This document shows, one piece after another, positions 33,891-42,543 of a stretch of 45,642 nt of DNA. How positions within the stretch are numbered: position 1 is the stretch's first letter; each line of letters begins with the position of its first letter. Source of the stretch: Profundicola sp051011115 (GTDB taxonomy: Bacteria > Bacteroidota > Bacteroidia > Flavobacteriales > Weeksellaceae); the NCBI GenBank assembly GCA_051011115.1, contig JBPCUN010000117.1:1-45642 (forward strand). The letters run 5' to 3'. Under the pieces are notes generated by a model. That model made no database searches and was not told the origin of the DNA. It saw only the letters and a program-made list of their open reading frames with translations. The translations under genes were made by a program, and so were the position numbers.

Positions 33891-36309
33891 TTTTTTATTT
33901 TTTTTACTTAGTATCTCATTACAAGCGCAATACACCTTACAAGGTACCGTTAAAGCCATAGAAAATAATACGCCAATCCAAGGTGTTGAATTATTCTTAG
34001 ATGCACAGTCTACAACTTCTTCAGGAAACGGAGCTTTTACATTTCACAATATATCTGAGGGAACGTACACGCTTCATGCTTACGCAGAAGGGTTTCAATT
34101 ATTTGAAGAACCTATTTATATAGCTCAGAATACAGAATATCACATTTTACTAGAACCTGTGGTGGTTTTAAGCAATGTAGAAGCAAAGGCACAAGAAAAG
34201 AAAGTGTTCAATCTAAGACGAATGAAAGATGTAGAAGGGACTACAATTCTTGCAGGGAAGAAAAATGAAGTGGTGTTAGTAGATCAGCTTACCGCCAACC
34301 TCGCTACCAATAATGCTAGGCAAATCTATAGCCAGGTAGTGGGATTAAATATTTTTGATTATAATGACGGCGGATTACAATTAGGTGTTGGTGGTAGAGG
34401 CTTAGACCCTAATAGGACAGCAAACTTTAATACCAGACAAAATGGTTACGATATATCTGCAGATGTATTGGGTTATCCAGAAAGTTACTATACACCTCCT
34501 GCAGAAGCGTTGTCAGAAGTTCAGATTATTCGTGGTGCAGCCTCCTTACAATATGGTACTCAATTCGGTGGATTAATTAATTTTAAATTTAAAGAACCTA
34601 TCAAGAATAAACCCCTTGAATTCAAAACTAGAAATACCATAGGGTCATATGATTTATTTACCACTTTTAATAGTATTTCAGGGACTTCTGGTAAATTTGG
34701 ATACTACGCTTTCTTCAATTATAAGAAAGGAAATAGCTTTAGACCTCATTCAGATTTTGAATCTTATAATTATTTTGTCCATTTAAATTATCAGTTGGCA
34801 CAGAGGACCACACTGAGTGCAGAATTTACACATTTCGGCTACTTAGCTCATCAACCTGGTGGATTGACGGATAATCAGTTTTATACTAATCCCAATTTCA
34901 GTAATCGAGCGAGAAATTGGTTTCGTGTAGATTGGAATTTATTGAATGTGAAGTTAGATCATGAATTTAAAAATGAAGCCAGATTTTCAACGCAATTTTT
35001 TGGACTTCAATCCAAAAGAAAAGCTTTAGGTTTTAGGGACAATAGAGTGTCCGCCATAGATCAAGAGAATGCTCCAAGAGATTTAATTTTAGGAGAGTTT
35101 AATAATTGGGGATTGGAATCAAAATATTTACAAAATTATACCCTTGGTACCTTCAATAATGTATTCTTGGTAGGTGCTAAATATTATCATGCCCAAAATG
35201 AGCAAGCGCAGGGTCCTGGGAGTAGAAAGGCGAACGCAGATTTTAATTTTGATTATGAAAATTCACCAGATTATCGTTACCAATCAGATTTTAAATATCC
35301 GAATCGGAATCTAGCTATTTTTGGCGAGACCATATGGAATGTTACAGATCAATTAAGTATAACGCCAGGATTCAGATATGAATGGATTAAAACTTCTGCC
35401 AAAGGTAATTACACAGAAGTAGTTACGGATCTCGGGGGAAACACGATTGATAAAAATGTGTATCATGAAGAGGTTGTAAAAGATCGTGATTTATTCTTGT
35501 ATGGCCTAGGCATAGGGTATAAGCAAAGTGATGCGATGGAGTTGTATGGAAACTATTCTAGAAATTATAGATCGGTTACATTTTCTGATATTCAAATCAC
35601 AAGTCCTAGTTTTTTTGTGGCAGAGGATATTTCAGATGAAACGGGTTATACCATAGATCTTGGGATAAGAGGTAAACATAGCCATATCTTTACTTATGAT
35701 GCTAATGGATTTTTATTAGTATATGATAATAAAATTGGTGAATATTATGCGGGTCAAGAAGGAGGAGAAAATGCAGGTAAAAGAGGTAGAGCTAATATTG
35801 GCAAGGCGGTTACTTATGGGATTGAAAGTTTTATAGATTTTAACTTAGCTAGGGTTTTTAATTTTGAATCAAGAGCATATCAATTACATTATTTTTTGAA
35901 TTCAACCTTTACAGAATCTTCCTATTCATCCTCCAAATTAGGGGTGGATATTAAAGGTAAAAAAGTGGAATTTGTACCCACTGTCAATATTAAAACAGGA
36001 CTTAATTTTGGGTATAAAAATTTCTCTACAAGCTTGTTATGGACTTATTTATCTGAGCAATTTACGGATGCAACGAATGCAAGACAATCCAAAAATGATA
36101 AAATAGGGGGCATCGTAGGGGAGATCCCAGCCTATCATATTATGGACTTTTCTGCTGGATATCAATATAAAAGATACGCTTTAGAAGCGAGTATAAATAA
36201 TCTTTTAGATCGATCATATTTTGTAAGAAGAGCCAGTGGATATCCTGGACCTGGCATCATACCCTCTAATCCGAGAACATATACTTTTACATTGGAAATT
36301 AAACTGTAA
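33871..36309 (+). CDS. TonB-dependent outer-membrane receptor, FecA-like
   Basis: An 812-residue outer-membrane receptor. Signal peptide MKLKDYSFLFFLLSISLQAQ; residues ~22-100 form a carboxypeptidase-regulatory-like domain (TLQGTVKAIENNTPIQGVELFLD), the usual Bacteroidota extension. The plug follows at about 130-240, with RQIYSQVVGLNIFDYNDGG, VGGRGLDPNR and EVQIIRGAASLQYGTQFGGLINFKF. The rest is a beta barrel ending in an aromatic/hydrophobic C-terminus (TYTFTLEIKL). Plug and barrel resemble Fe(III)-dicitrate receptors. The start ATG overlaps the HTTM gene by 20 bases. A promoter and second imelysin follow. Confidence 0.93.
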   Translation: MKLKDYSFLFFLLSISLQAQYTLQGTVKAIENNTPIQGVELFLDAQSTTSSGNGAFTFHNISEGTYTLHAYAEGFQLFEEPIYIAQNTEYHILLEPVVVLSNVEAKAQEKKVFNLRRMKDVEGTTILAGKKNEVVLVDQLTANLATNNARQIYSQVVGLNIFDYNDGGLQLGVGGRGLDPNRTANFNTRQNGYDISADVLGYPESYYTPPAEALSEVQIIRGAASLQYGTQFGGLINFKFKEPIKNKPLEFKTRNTIGSYDLFTTFNSISGTSGKFGYYAFFNYKKGNSFRPHSDFESYNYFVHLNYQLAQRTTLSAEFTHFGYLAHQPGGLTDNQFYTNPNFSNRARNWFRVDWNLLNVKLDHEFKNEARFSTQFFGLQSKRKALGFRDNRVSAIDQENAPRDLILGEFNNWGLESKYLQNYTLGTFNNVFLVGAKYYHAQNEQAQGPGSRKANADFNFDYENSPDYRYQSDFKYPNRNLAIFGETIWNVTDQLSITPGFRYEWIKTSAKGNYTEVVTDLGGNTIDKNVYHEEVVKDRDLFLYGLGIGYKQSDAMELYGNYSRNYRSVTFSDIQITSPSFFVAEDISDETGYTIDLGIRGKHSHIFTYDANGFLLVYDNKIGEYYAGQEGGENAGKRGRANIGKAVTYGIESFIDFNLARVFNFESRAYQLHYFLNSTFTESSYSSSKLGVDIKGKKVEFVPTVNIKTGLNFGYKNFSTSLLWTYLSEQFTDATNARQSKNDKIGGIVGEIPAYHIMDFSAGYQYKRYALEASINNLLDRSYFVRRASGYPGPGIIPSNPRTYTFTLEIKL

Positions 36310-36317
36310 ATATATTT

Positions 36318-36345
36318 TTAATTAGTCTAAATTAAGTTACCTTTG
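36318..36345 (+). promoter_or_regulatory. Promoter element and operator-like palindrome of imelysin 2
   Basis: TTAATTAGTCTAAATTAA (36318-36335) has perfect TTAATT/AATTAA arms and on the minus strand contains TTTAGACTAAT, the motif seen at the two other promoters of the cluster. It lies two bases before TACCTTTG (36338-36345), a TAnnTTTG match 22 bases before the ATG at 36367. Confidence 0.55.
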
Positions 36346-36366
36346 ATTAAATATTAAGATAATTTT

Positions 36367-37578
36367 ATGAAAAAGTTACTTTTAAGTCTTACATGCCTTG
36401 TAGCAGCATTTACCTTTCAATCATGTGACAGTGATGATGGTGGGACTATTAATACAGAGGATAAAATAAAGAAAGAGGTTGTTCAAAACTACTCCAAGAT
36501 TGTACATGCCAGCTACCAAGATTCTTATGAATTGGCTGTGATTTTAAAGGATAAGATCGATGCTTTTGTTAGCAATCCAACATCTTCTAACTTTCAAGCG
36601 GCTAAAGATGCTTGGTATGAGGCAAGAGAACCTTACGGGCAAACAGAAGCTTATCGTTTTGCAGGTGGTCCTATTGATGCTTTCGGTAGAGCACCAGAGG
36701 GAATGCTGAATGCCTGGCCATTAGATGAGTCTTTTATTGATTACGTAAACCACTCAGAAGGTGTGAACCTAAATATCATCAACAATGTCACCACTTATCC
36801 TACCTTAAGCGGACAGTTGTTAAGGGATTTGAATGAAAAGGATAAGGTAGAAAGTAGTGTTTCTATTGGATATCATGCCATTGAATTTTTATTATGGGGT
36901 CAGGATACCGTAGTGCCTACTGCTGGAGCAGAACATACAACTGGAGGAAATCGTCCATATACAGATTTTGTAGATGGAGGTACAGCTTCTCATCAAGACA
37001 GAAGAAGACAATATTTGGAGATTGCGGCTGAATTACTATTAGAGGATCTTAAATATCTTGTAGATGAATGGGATGCTGATGGTAATAATTATAGAAGTAA
37101 GTTTGAAGGGATGAAGGTAGATGATGCCCTGAGTAGAGCTATTGCGGGAATTGGAGTTTTATCATCTTCAGAATTATCGGAAGAGCGTATATTGGTAGCT
37201 GTTTCAGAATCTAGGCAAGAGGATGAGCATTCTTGTTTCAGTGATAATACACACAGAGATATTATTACCAATTATCAAGGAATTAAAAATGTATATGCTG
37301 GAACATATACCAGAATAGATGGTAGTAAGGTTACAGGAACTTCAATTCATGATTTATTAATGAAAAAAGATGAAGATAAAGCGAAAGAGATTCAAGAAAA
37401 GTTTTCTCACATAGAGGCTAATCTTGCTCAAACGACTATTCCATTTGATTATGCATTAACGCAATCTATGGATATAGAACGTTTGAACACGGTGGTAGAT
37501 GATTTACGCAAACTGGGAGAGTACTTCGCATCAACTGCTAATCTTCTAGAGGTTGGAACTTATACGGCACCAGAGTAA
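36367..37578 (+). CDS. Imelysin-family (M75) lipoprotein 2
   Basis: A 403-residue envelope lipoprotein (MKKLLLSLTCLVAAFTFQSC, then an acidic DSDDGG export signal). It has YSKIVHASYQDSYELAVILK, AKDAWYEAREPYGQTEAYRF, GRAPEGMLNAWPLDESFIDYV, and the intact family motif GxHxxE in SIGYHAIEFLLWGQD (about residue 170). These agree with insulin-cleaving/iron-regulated imelysins. It is separated from the receptor gene by 57 bases with its own promoter element and is followed by a strong terminator before the di-haem oxidase gene. Confidence 0.93.
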   Translation: MKKLLLSLTCLVAAFTFQSCDSDDGGTINTEDKIKKEVVQNYSKIVHASYQDSYELAVILKDKIDAFVSNPTSSNFQAAKDAWYEAREPYGQTEAYRFAGGPIDAFGRAPEGMLNAWPLDESFIDYVNHSEGVNLNIINNVTTYPTLSGQLLRDLNEKDKVESSVSIGYHAIEFLLWGQDTVVPTAGAEHTTGGNRPYTDFVDGGTASHQDRRRQYLEIAAELLLEDLKYLVDEWDADGNNYRSKFEGMKVDDALSRAIAGIGVLSSSELSEERILVAVSESRQEDEHSCFSDNTHRDIITNYQGIKNVYAGTYTRIDGSKVTGTSIHDLLMKKDEDKAKEIQEKFSHIEANLAQTTIPFDYALTQSMDIERLNTVVDDLRKLGEYFASTANLLEVGTYTAPE

Positions 37579-37603
37579 ATGTTTATAATTTAGTTAAATA
37601 TAT

Positions 37604-37643
37604 AATCCGTAGCCGAACACCGATGTTTGGCTGCGGATTTTTT
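37604..37643 (+). terminator. Strong terminator between imelysin 2 and the di-haem oxidoreductase
   Basis: AATCCGtAGCCgAACA pairs with TGTTtGGCTgCGGATT around a CCGA loop, followed by TTTTTT. The stem is long and GC-rich for this genome, so the downstream gene must rely on read-through or on a promoter of its own in the last ~15 bases. Confidence 0.9.
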
Positions 37644-37657
37644 AAATTAAAAAAGAT

Positions 37658-39052
37658 ATGGCAAGGTATTTTGTTTTAGTGTGGTGCGGACTATTTTTAA
37701 TAGCATGCAATAATGATCCAGATCCAGGGATAGAATTGCTATACCCAGAAGCTACAGAACAGTTATCTGGTGGTGATGCTACCGTATTTGTGTCAGGGTT
37801 TAATGCTTTTGAATTAAAAGTTCCAGGCATGAGCCGTGAAAATCAAAATCTATTTGCAATCGGAAATTCTTTCTTTGAACAAAATTGGGTCACCGCTCCC
37901 GCTTCTACTCAAGCGCGAGATGGTCTAGGCCCATTTTTTAATTCCAGAGCTTGTGCCAATTGCCACTTTAAAGATGGTAGAGGTATGGCTCCAATGACAT
38001 TCGGTGATATCAATCATGGTATGTTGATTCAGTTGAGTATAAATGGTGTTAATAATCATGGTGAACCTTTACCACATCCCATCTATGGTGGTCAATTTCA
38101 AGATCAGGCGATTATGGGAGTGACGCCCGAAGGTCAGATTAAAATCAATAAAATTACAGTAAGCGGAAAGTTCGCGGATGGAACTCCTTACACTTTAGAA
38201 AAGCCTGTGTATGAGTTTGTAGATTTAGCTTATGGTGATTTAGACCAAGTTCAGTTCTCCCCGAGAGTGGCCCCTCAAATGATAGGTCTTGGATTACTAG
38301 ATGCTATATCAGAGCAAGATATCTTGAAAAATGTTGATGAAAATGATACCAATCAAGATGGCATATCTGGTAGGGCTATATATGTTTGGAATTTGGAAAC
38401 GCAAAGTTATACGCTGGGGAAATATGGATGGAAGAGTTCTGTCCCTACAATCAAGCAACAGTCTGCTACGGCTTTCGCATTTGATATGGGTTTAACAAGT
38501 AGTCTATTTCCAGAAACGGAATGTCCGCCACAAGTAGATTGTGATAAAATTGTAAACGGTGGAACACCAGAGATATCAGATAAGATTTTAAATCAAATCA
38601 CGGTATATTCCACTACGTTGGCAGTTCCAGCTAGACGCGGATACGATACTCAAGAGGTACTACGTGGAAAAGAATTATTTAATCAAATTGATTGTAGCAA
38701 ATGTCATGTTACAAGTTATAAAACGAGATCCAATTATAATATTCCTCAATTAGCAAACCAGAAAATCTATCCTTACACGGATATGCTGTTGCATGACATG
38801 GGTGAAGAACTCTCAGATCATAGACCTGTAAAAGGTGCGGCAGGGAATGAATGGCGTACGCCACCTTTATGGGGAATCGGGTATACAGAAGAGGTGAGTG
38901 GTCATACACGGTTTTTACATGATGGTAGAGCCAGAAATCTAGAAGAAGCCATTCTTTGGCACGGCGGAGAAGCAGAAAATTCAAAGGCTAAATATTTGAG
39001 CTTACCTCAAGAAGATAGAAGTAAGTTATTAGCATTTTTGAATTCGCTATAA
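37658..39052 (+). CDS. Di-haem oxidoreductase (DUF1111) lipoprotein
   Basis: A 464-residue envelope protein with a lipoprotein signal (VWCGLFLIACNNDPDPG). Two c-type haem motifs, CANCH (about residue 104) and CSKCH (about 348), and the family blocks ARDGLGPFFNSRACANCHFKDGRG, RVAPQMIGLGLLDAI, YGWKSSVPTIKQQ, LAVPARRGYDTQEVLRGKELF and TRFLHDGRARNLEEAILWHGGEA define DUF1111, related to MauG/CcpA-type di-haem enzymes. It sits next to imelysins in many genomes; role there is unknown, possibly iron redox or ligand oxidation. The ATG is only 15 bases after a strong terminator. Confidence 0.93.
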   Translation: MARYFVLVWCGLFLIACNNDPDPGIELLYPEATEQLSGGDATVFVSGFNAFELKVPGMSRENQNLFAIGNSFFEQNWVTAPASTQARDGLGPFFNSRACANCHFKDGRGMAPMTFGDINHGMLIQLSINGVNNHGEPLPHPIYGGQFQDQAIMGVTPEGQIKINKITVSGKFADGTPYTLEKPVYEFVDLAYGDLDQVQFSPRVAPQMIGLGLLDAISEQDILKNVDENDTNQDGISGRAIYVWNLETQSYTLGKYGWKSSVPTIKQQSATAFAFDMGLTSSLFPETECPPQVDCDKIVNGGTPEISDKILNQITVYSTTLAVPARRGYDTQEVLRGKELFNQIDCSKCHVTSYKTRSNYNIPQLANQKIYPYTDMLLHDMGEELSDHRPVKGAAGNEWRTPPLWGIGYTEEVSGHTRFLHDGRARNLEEAILWHGGEAENSKAKYLSLPQEDRSKLLAFLNSL

Positions 39053-39097
39053 TTGATTTACGCCAGATATTATTAATCTAACATATCGCTTAAAATC

Positions 39098-39135
39098 AAA
39101 AAATCCCTTTTCAGTTTTTGAAAAGGGATTTTTAT
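39098..39135. terminator. Bidirectional terminator between DUF1111 and DUF164 genes
   Basis: AATCCCTTTTCA (39102-39113) pairs with TGAAAAGGGATT (39119-39130), with A-run before and T-run after; it can serve both convergent genes. Confidence 0.88.
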
Positions 39136-39155
39136 ATGATATAAATTGTCAAGCA

Positions 39156-39938
39156 TTATCCGTGGATAATAGCTGACATTTTTTCTTTTTCTTCTGCGGC
39201 TAATTCAGCATCTACTAAAATTCTACCACTATGCTCATCAGAAATTATTTTCTTTCTTAGGGCAATTTCCATTTGTCTCTGTGCAGGAATAGTAAAATAA
39301 GATCCTGCAGAAGCACCTCGTTCTACGGGTACTACAGCCAGTCCATTCTTTACAGAAGCTCTAATTTTATTATAGGCTTTCAACAAACGTTCATCAATAT
39401 TGGATGAAAATTCTTCTGCTTTTGCTTTTAAAGTATCTTCTTCCTTCTTAGTTTCTTCCACAATCTTTTCTAGCTCAGATTTCTTATGCGCTAAATGATC
39501 TCTATAGCTTGTAAGTTTCTCGTCTATTTCTTTGGTAGCTTCGTTTTTATGCTCAATTTTAGATTTATACTCTTTGATTCTCTTTTCGCTTAATTGAATT
39601 TCTAATTCTTGATATTCAATTTCTTTAGCCAAAGCTTCAAACTCTCTGTTATTTCTAACGTTATCTTGTTGCTTGGTATATTTTTTCATTAGAGACTCAG
39701 AGTGCTTGATAGCCTCTTTTTTCGCAGCAATATCTTTCTCTAAGGATTTAATTTCCTCTTGCGTTTTCTCATTTCTCTTCTCTAGGCCTATGATATCATC
39801 TTCTAGATCTTGAACTTCTAAAGGTAATTCACCACGTGTATTTCTTATCTCATCTAATCGTGAATCAATCAACTGTAAATCATACAATGCACGTAATTTC
39901 TCTTCAACAGTTACGTCTGATTTTGCTTTCTTTGCCAT
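39156..39938 (-). CDS. DUF164/CdsZ-type coiled-coil protein with degenerate zinc ribbon
   Basis: A 260-residue cytoplasmic protein. Residues ~10-190 are a long antiparallel coiled coil (LYDLQLIDSRLDEIRNTRGELPLEV, then charged heptads; QQDNVRNNREFEALAKEIEYQE). The C-terminal part corresponds to the C4 zinc ribbon, with IPAQRQMEIALRKK and SGRILVD, but the four Cys are replaced: the first pair region reads ERGASAGSYF and the second DEHSGRIL. Relatives in other bacteria carry CxxC pairs at these sites. The stop is one base from the upstream Nif3 gene, a conserved pair, so cotranslation is likely. Confidence 0.9.
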   Translation of the reverse strand: MAKKAKSDVTVEEKLRALYDLQLIDSRLDEIRNTRGELPLEVQDLEDDIIGLEKRNEKTQEEIKSLEKDIAAKKEAIKHSESLMKKYTKQQDNVRNNREFEALAKEIEYQELEIQLSEKRIKEYKSKIEHKNEATKEIDEKLTSYRDHLAHKKSELEKIVEETKKEEDTLKAKAEEFSSNIDERLLKAYNKIRASVKNGLAVVPVERGASAGSYFTIPAQRQMEIALRKKIISDEHSGRILVDAELAAEEKEKMSAIIHG

Positions 39939-39939
39939 A

Positions 39940-41043
39940 TTATATATAGTAATTTACTGGATTTGTATTTATCTCGGATATAAGGACTGCAAAATTAGGA
40001 AAAATTTCTGAAAGATAGCGTGTTATAAGAGTTTTAGTATACTGTTCAGATTCAAAATGTCCTGTATCACATAATAAAATCTGATTTTCAGCCAAAAAGA
40101 AATCATGATACTTTAGGTCCGCAGTCACAAAAGCATCTGCACCAGCTGCTATAGCCTCATTAATTGCAAAAGCACCAGAACCGCCGAGTATAGCAACAGT
40201 TTCTATATTTTTATGCGTATAACTAGAATGTCTTACGCATTGGGTATTGAGTAAAAATTTTACATGATTTAAAAAATGACCTTCTTTCATCGGTTCTTTC
40301 AGCCTACCAATTTGTCCCATCCCTTTGGTTTGATTTTTATTCTTCAAAGGGATTAAATCATAAGCAACTTCCTCATAAGGGTGTGCAGATTTCATCGCAG
40401 TTAATGCAGCATATACTTCTTTTTGCTGTATTAAAATTTCAACCTTTGTTTCAGGTTCTTCGTGTCGCTGATCTAATTCACCTAAAGTAGGATTTGCTCC
40501 TTTGATAGGTTTAAAGGTTCCAATTCCGTCTGTATTGAAACTACATTCTGCGTAATTGCCGATTTTTCCAGCGCCTGTTTTGAAGATGGCATCTTTAACC
40601 TTTTCAGCATCATTCCTTGGAACAAAAAATATTAATTTGAATAAATCCTCCACTTTTGGAATTAATATCTTGCAATCTTCTAAACCAAGTCGTTCCGCAA
40701 TCATGCCATTTACACCATCCAATTGAGCGTCTAGATTGGTGTGAATAGCGTATATGGCGATATTATTTTGAATCGCTTTTACCACCAGTCTTTCTACTCG
40801 ATTACCAGTGCTTAGGGATTTAATACCTCTAAAAATCAAAGGATGAAAGGTGATAATGAGATTTGCTCCTTCCTCTATTGCTTCGTCTACCACATCATCT
40901 GTAATGTCCAAAGTCACCAAAGCCTTGGTGACTTCCAGCTCTGGATCACCTACTTGCAATCCTACATTATCAAAATCTTCCGCATCAGATTTAGGTGCCC
41001 AATTTTCTAAAACCTTTATAATCTCTTTTAATTTTAAAGTCAT
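39940..41043 (-). CDS. Nif3-like dinuclear-metal protein (YqfO/YbgI family)
   Basis: A 367-residue protein of the Nif3/GTP-cyclohydrolase-I-type-2 family: LENWAPKSDAEDFDNVGLQVGD at the start, LIITFHPLIFRGIKSL (metal site; His-His of many members is Phe-His here), YAIHTNLDAQLDGVNG, and at the C-terminus ILGGSGAFAINEAIAAGADAFVTADLKYHDFF and LLCDTGHFESEQY. Residues ~130-230 form the inserted PII/CutA-like domain of the long YqfO type. Function unknown in general; may bind nucleotides or metals. It overlaps by spacing with the DUF164 gene (1 base apart). Confidence 0.93.
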   Translation of the reverse strand: MTLKLKEIIKVLENWAPKSDAEDFDNVGLQVGDPELEVTKALVTLDITDDVVDEAIEEGANLIITFHPLIFRGIKSLSTGNRVERLVVKAIQNNIAIYAIHTNLDAQLDGVNGMIAERLGLEDCKILIPKVEDLFKLIFFVPRNDAEKVKDAIFKTGAGKIGNYAECSFNTDGIGTFKPIKGANPTLGELDQRHEEPETKVEILIQQKEVYAALTAMKSAHPYEEVAYDLIPLKNKNQTKGMGQIGRLKEPMKEGHFLNHVKFLLNTQCVRHSSYTHKNIETVAILGGSGAFAINEAIAAGADAFVTADLKYHDFFLAENQILLCDTGHFESEQYTKTLITRYLSEIFPNFAVLISEINTNPVNYYI

Positions 41044-41139
41044 TTTTCACACTCGTTTATAACTTCTAATGTAGTGATAATTATTAAAATGGGATGAGGT
41101 ATTCCAGATTTATTCATCAATCTTTGTATCTACGTCTGA

Positions 41140-42543
41140 TTGAAATATTATAAAGGAATATTTAACAAAACCACCTATCTTTATAACGCACAGGGAATCA
41201 AGCGCGGTAAAATCATTATGGAGCAAGGGAGACGAAGTATAACCGATTATTTATCAGCCTTTCAATACAAGGATGGCGCTTTAGCCTATATACAACATGC
41301 AGAAGGGTATATCAATGTAGAACAACGCTCAAAAATTGATGATTTACCAGATTTACCACCAAATTTTCCGATTAATCCAGGTTTCCCGACTGATCCAAGA
41401 TTTCCTATTTTGCGTTTTAATCAAACATCCGTAAAGGATGTGGGAGCAGTAAGACCTATCTATGATGGAGGTGGTTTAGAAACAAGTGATGAATTTCATT
41501 ATGAATTTGCGTATGTATATCACTACATAGATCATTTGGGTAATATCCGTTTAAGCTACTCAGATAAGAACCAAGATGGCAAATTCTCTGATTACCCCAA
41601 CGAGATTATAGATGAGAATAATTATTATCCCTTTGGGCTAGAGCTTGAGGGTGTAATGGGAAAGAAAGTAAATATAAGTATAAATAATGGGAAGGAGTTG
41701 CAGGATGAGATGGGATTAAATTTTTATGATATGGATATGAGACAGTATGACCCTGCACTTGGAAGATGGATGGTTTTAGATCCTTTAATTCATCATTCTA
41801 TGTCCCCTTATAATGCTTTTGACAATAACCCAATTGTTTTTGCCGATCCAAGCGGTGCAGATGCTACGAAATTGGTTAATCGTATGGTTGAACGTTCCGA
41901 AGATGGTGATACTTGGGTTAATAATGGAGATGGTACGTTTAGCAATAGTAGAACTGGAGAAGCTATGGAATGCCTTGATTGTCCACCTGCCTCTGGAGGA
42001 CCTTTTGCGGGAACAATTTTACAAGAGGGAGTTAGTTATGATAAAACGAATAAATACATTCTTTGGCATTCCAATGAAAGAGTAATTACGATGTATAGTG
42101 GAAATGAAGAAATTGCAGAAAGATTAGAAAATTTAATAAACCATTTAGGTAGCTTAGAAGAAATTCTAGATGAATTAATGAAAGCTCAGGTTATATTAGG
42201 ACTTGGAGGCATCACAGCAAAAGGCGTTTTAAAGTACGGAAATAGTTTTAATTCAATTATTAAACATATCAAAGGTAGAACACTTGTTATGACAGCAATT
42301 TCAGTTTATCTTAAACATGAAACTTCAGAATTAAGCGAGACTCAAAAAAACTTAGGAGCTATTGCTATGCGTATATTGAGGAATTATAATCCAAATATGT
42401 CATTTTTTGAATTGACTGAAATGGAAAGTGGATACATTGGAGTTGATTCAAAGGTAACTAAGGCATTTTACTATAAAAATGGTAGCTTTAACGGTGGATA
42501 TGAGAGAAATATGATTAGCACTATACAATATATTAATGAATAA
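41140..42543 (+). CDS. Orphan RHS tip A: RHS core fragment with unknown C-terminal toxin-like domain
   Basis: A 467-codon open frame from a TTG at 41140; this is unlikely to be a true start, since the RHS homology begins right there without signal peptide or repeats, so the unit looks 5'-truncated. Residues ~13-60 (YLYNAQGIKRGKII...YLSAFQYKDGALAYIQHAEGY) and 125-240 (YHYIDHLGNIRLSYSDKNQDG, NGKELQDE, YDPALGRWMVLDPL, SPYNAFDNNPIVFADPSGAD) are RHS core. A Pro-rich insert (about 67-90) is absent from tip B. After ~242 an unrecognised tip follows with a hydrophobic helix (AQVILGLGGITAKGVL). Its stop overlaps the next gene by eight bases. Confidence 0.8.
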   Translation: MKYYKGIFNKTTYLYNAQGIKRGKIIMEQGRRSITDYLSAFQYKDGALAYIQHAEGYINVEQRSKIDDLPDLPPNFPINPGFPTDPRFPILRFNQTSVKDVGAVRPIYDGGGLETSDEFHYEFAYVYHYIDHLGNIRLSYSDKNQDGKFSDYPNEIIDENNYYPFGLELEGVMGKKVNISINNGKELQDEMGLNFYDMDMRQYDPALGRWMVLDPLIHHSMSPYNAFDNNPIVFADPSGADATKLVNRMVERSEDGDTWVNNGDGTFSNSRTGEAMECLDCPPASGGPFAGTILQEGVSYDKTNKYILWHSNERVITMYSGNEEIAERLENLINHLGSLEEILDELMKAQVILGLGGITAKGVLKYGNSFNSIIKHIKGRTLVMTAISVYLKHETSELSETQKNLGAIAMRILRNYNPNMSFFELTEMESGYIGVDSKVTKAFYYKNGSFNGGYERNMISTIQYINE

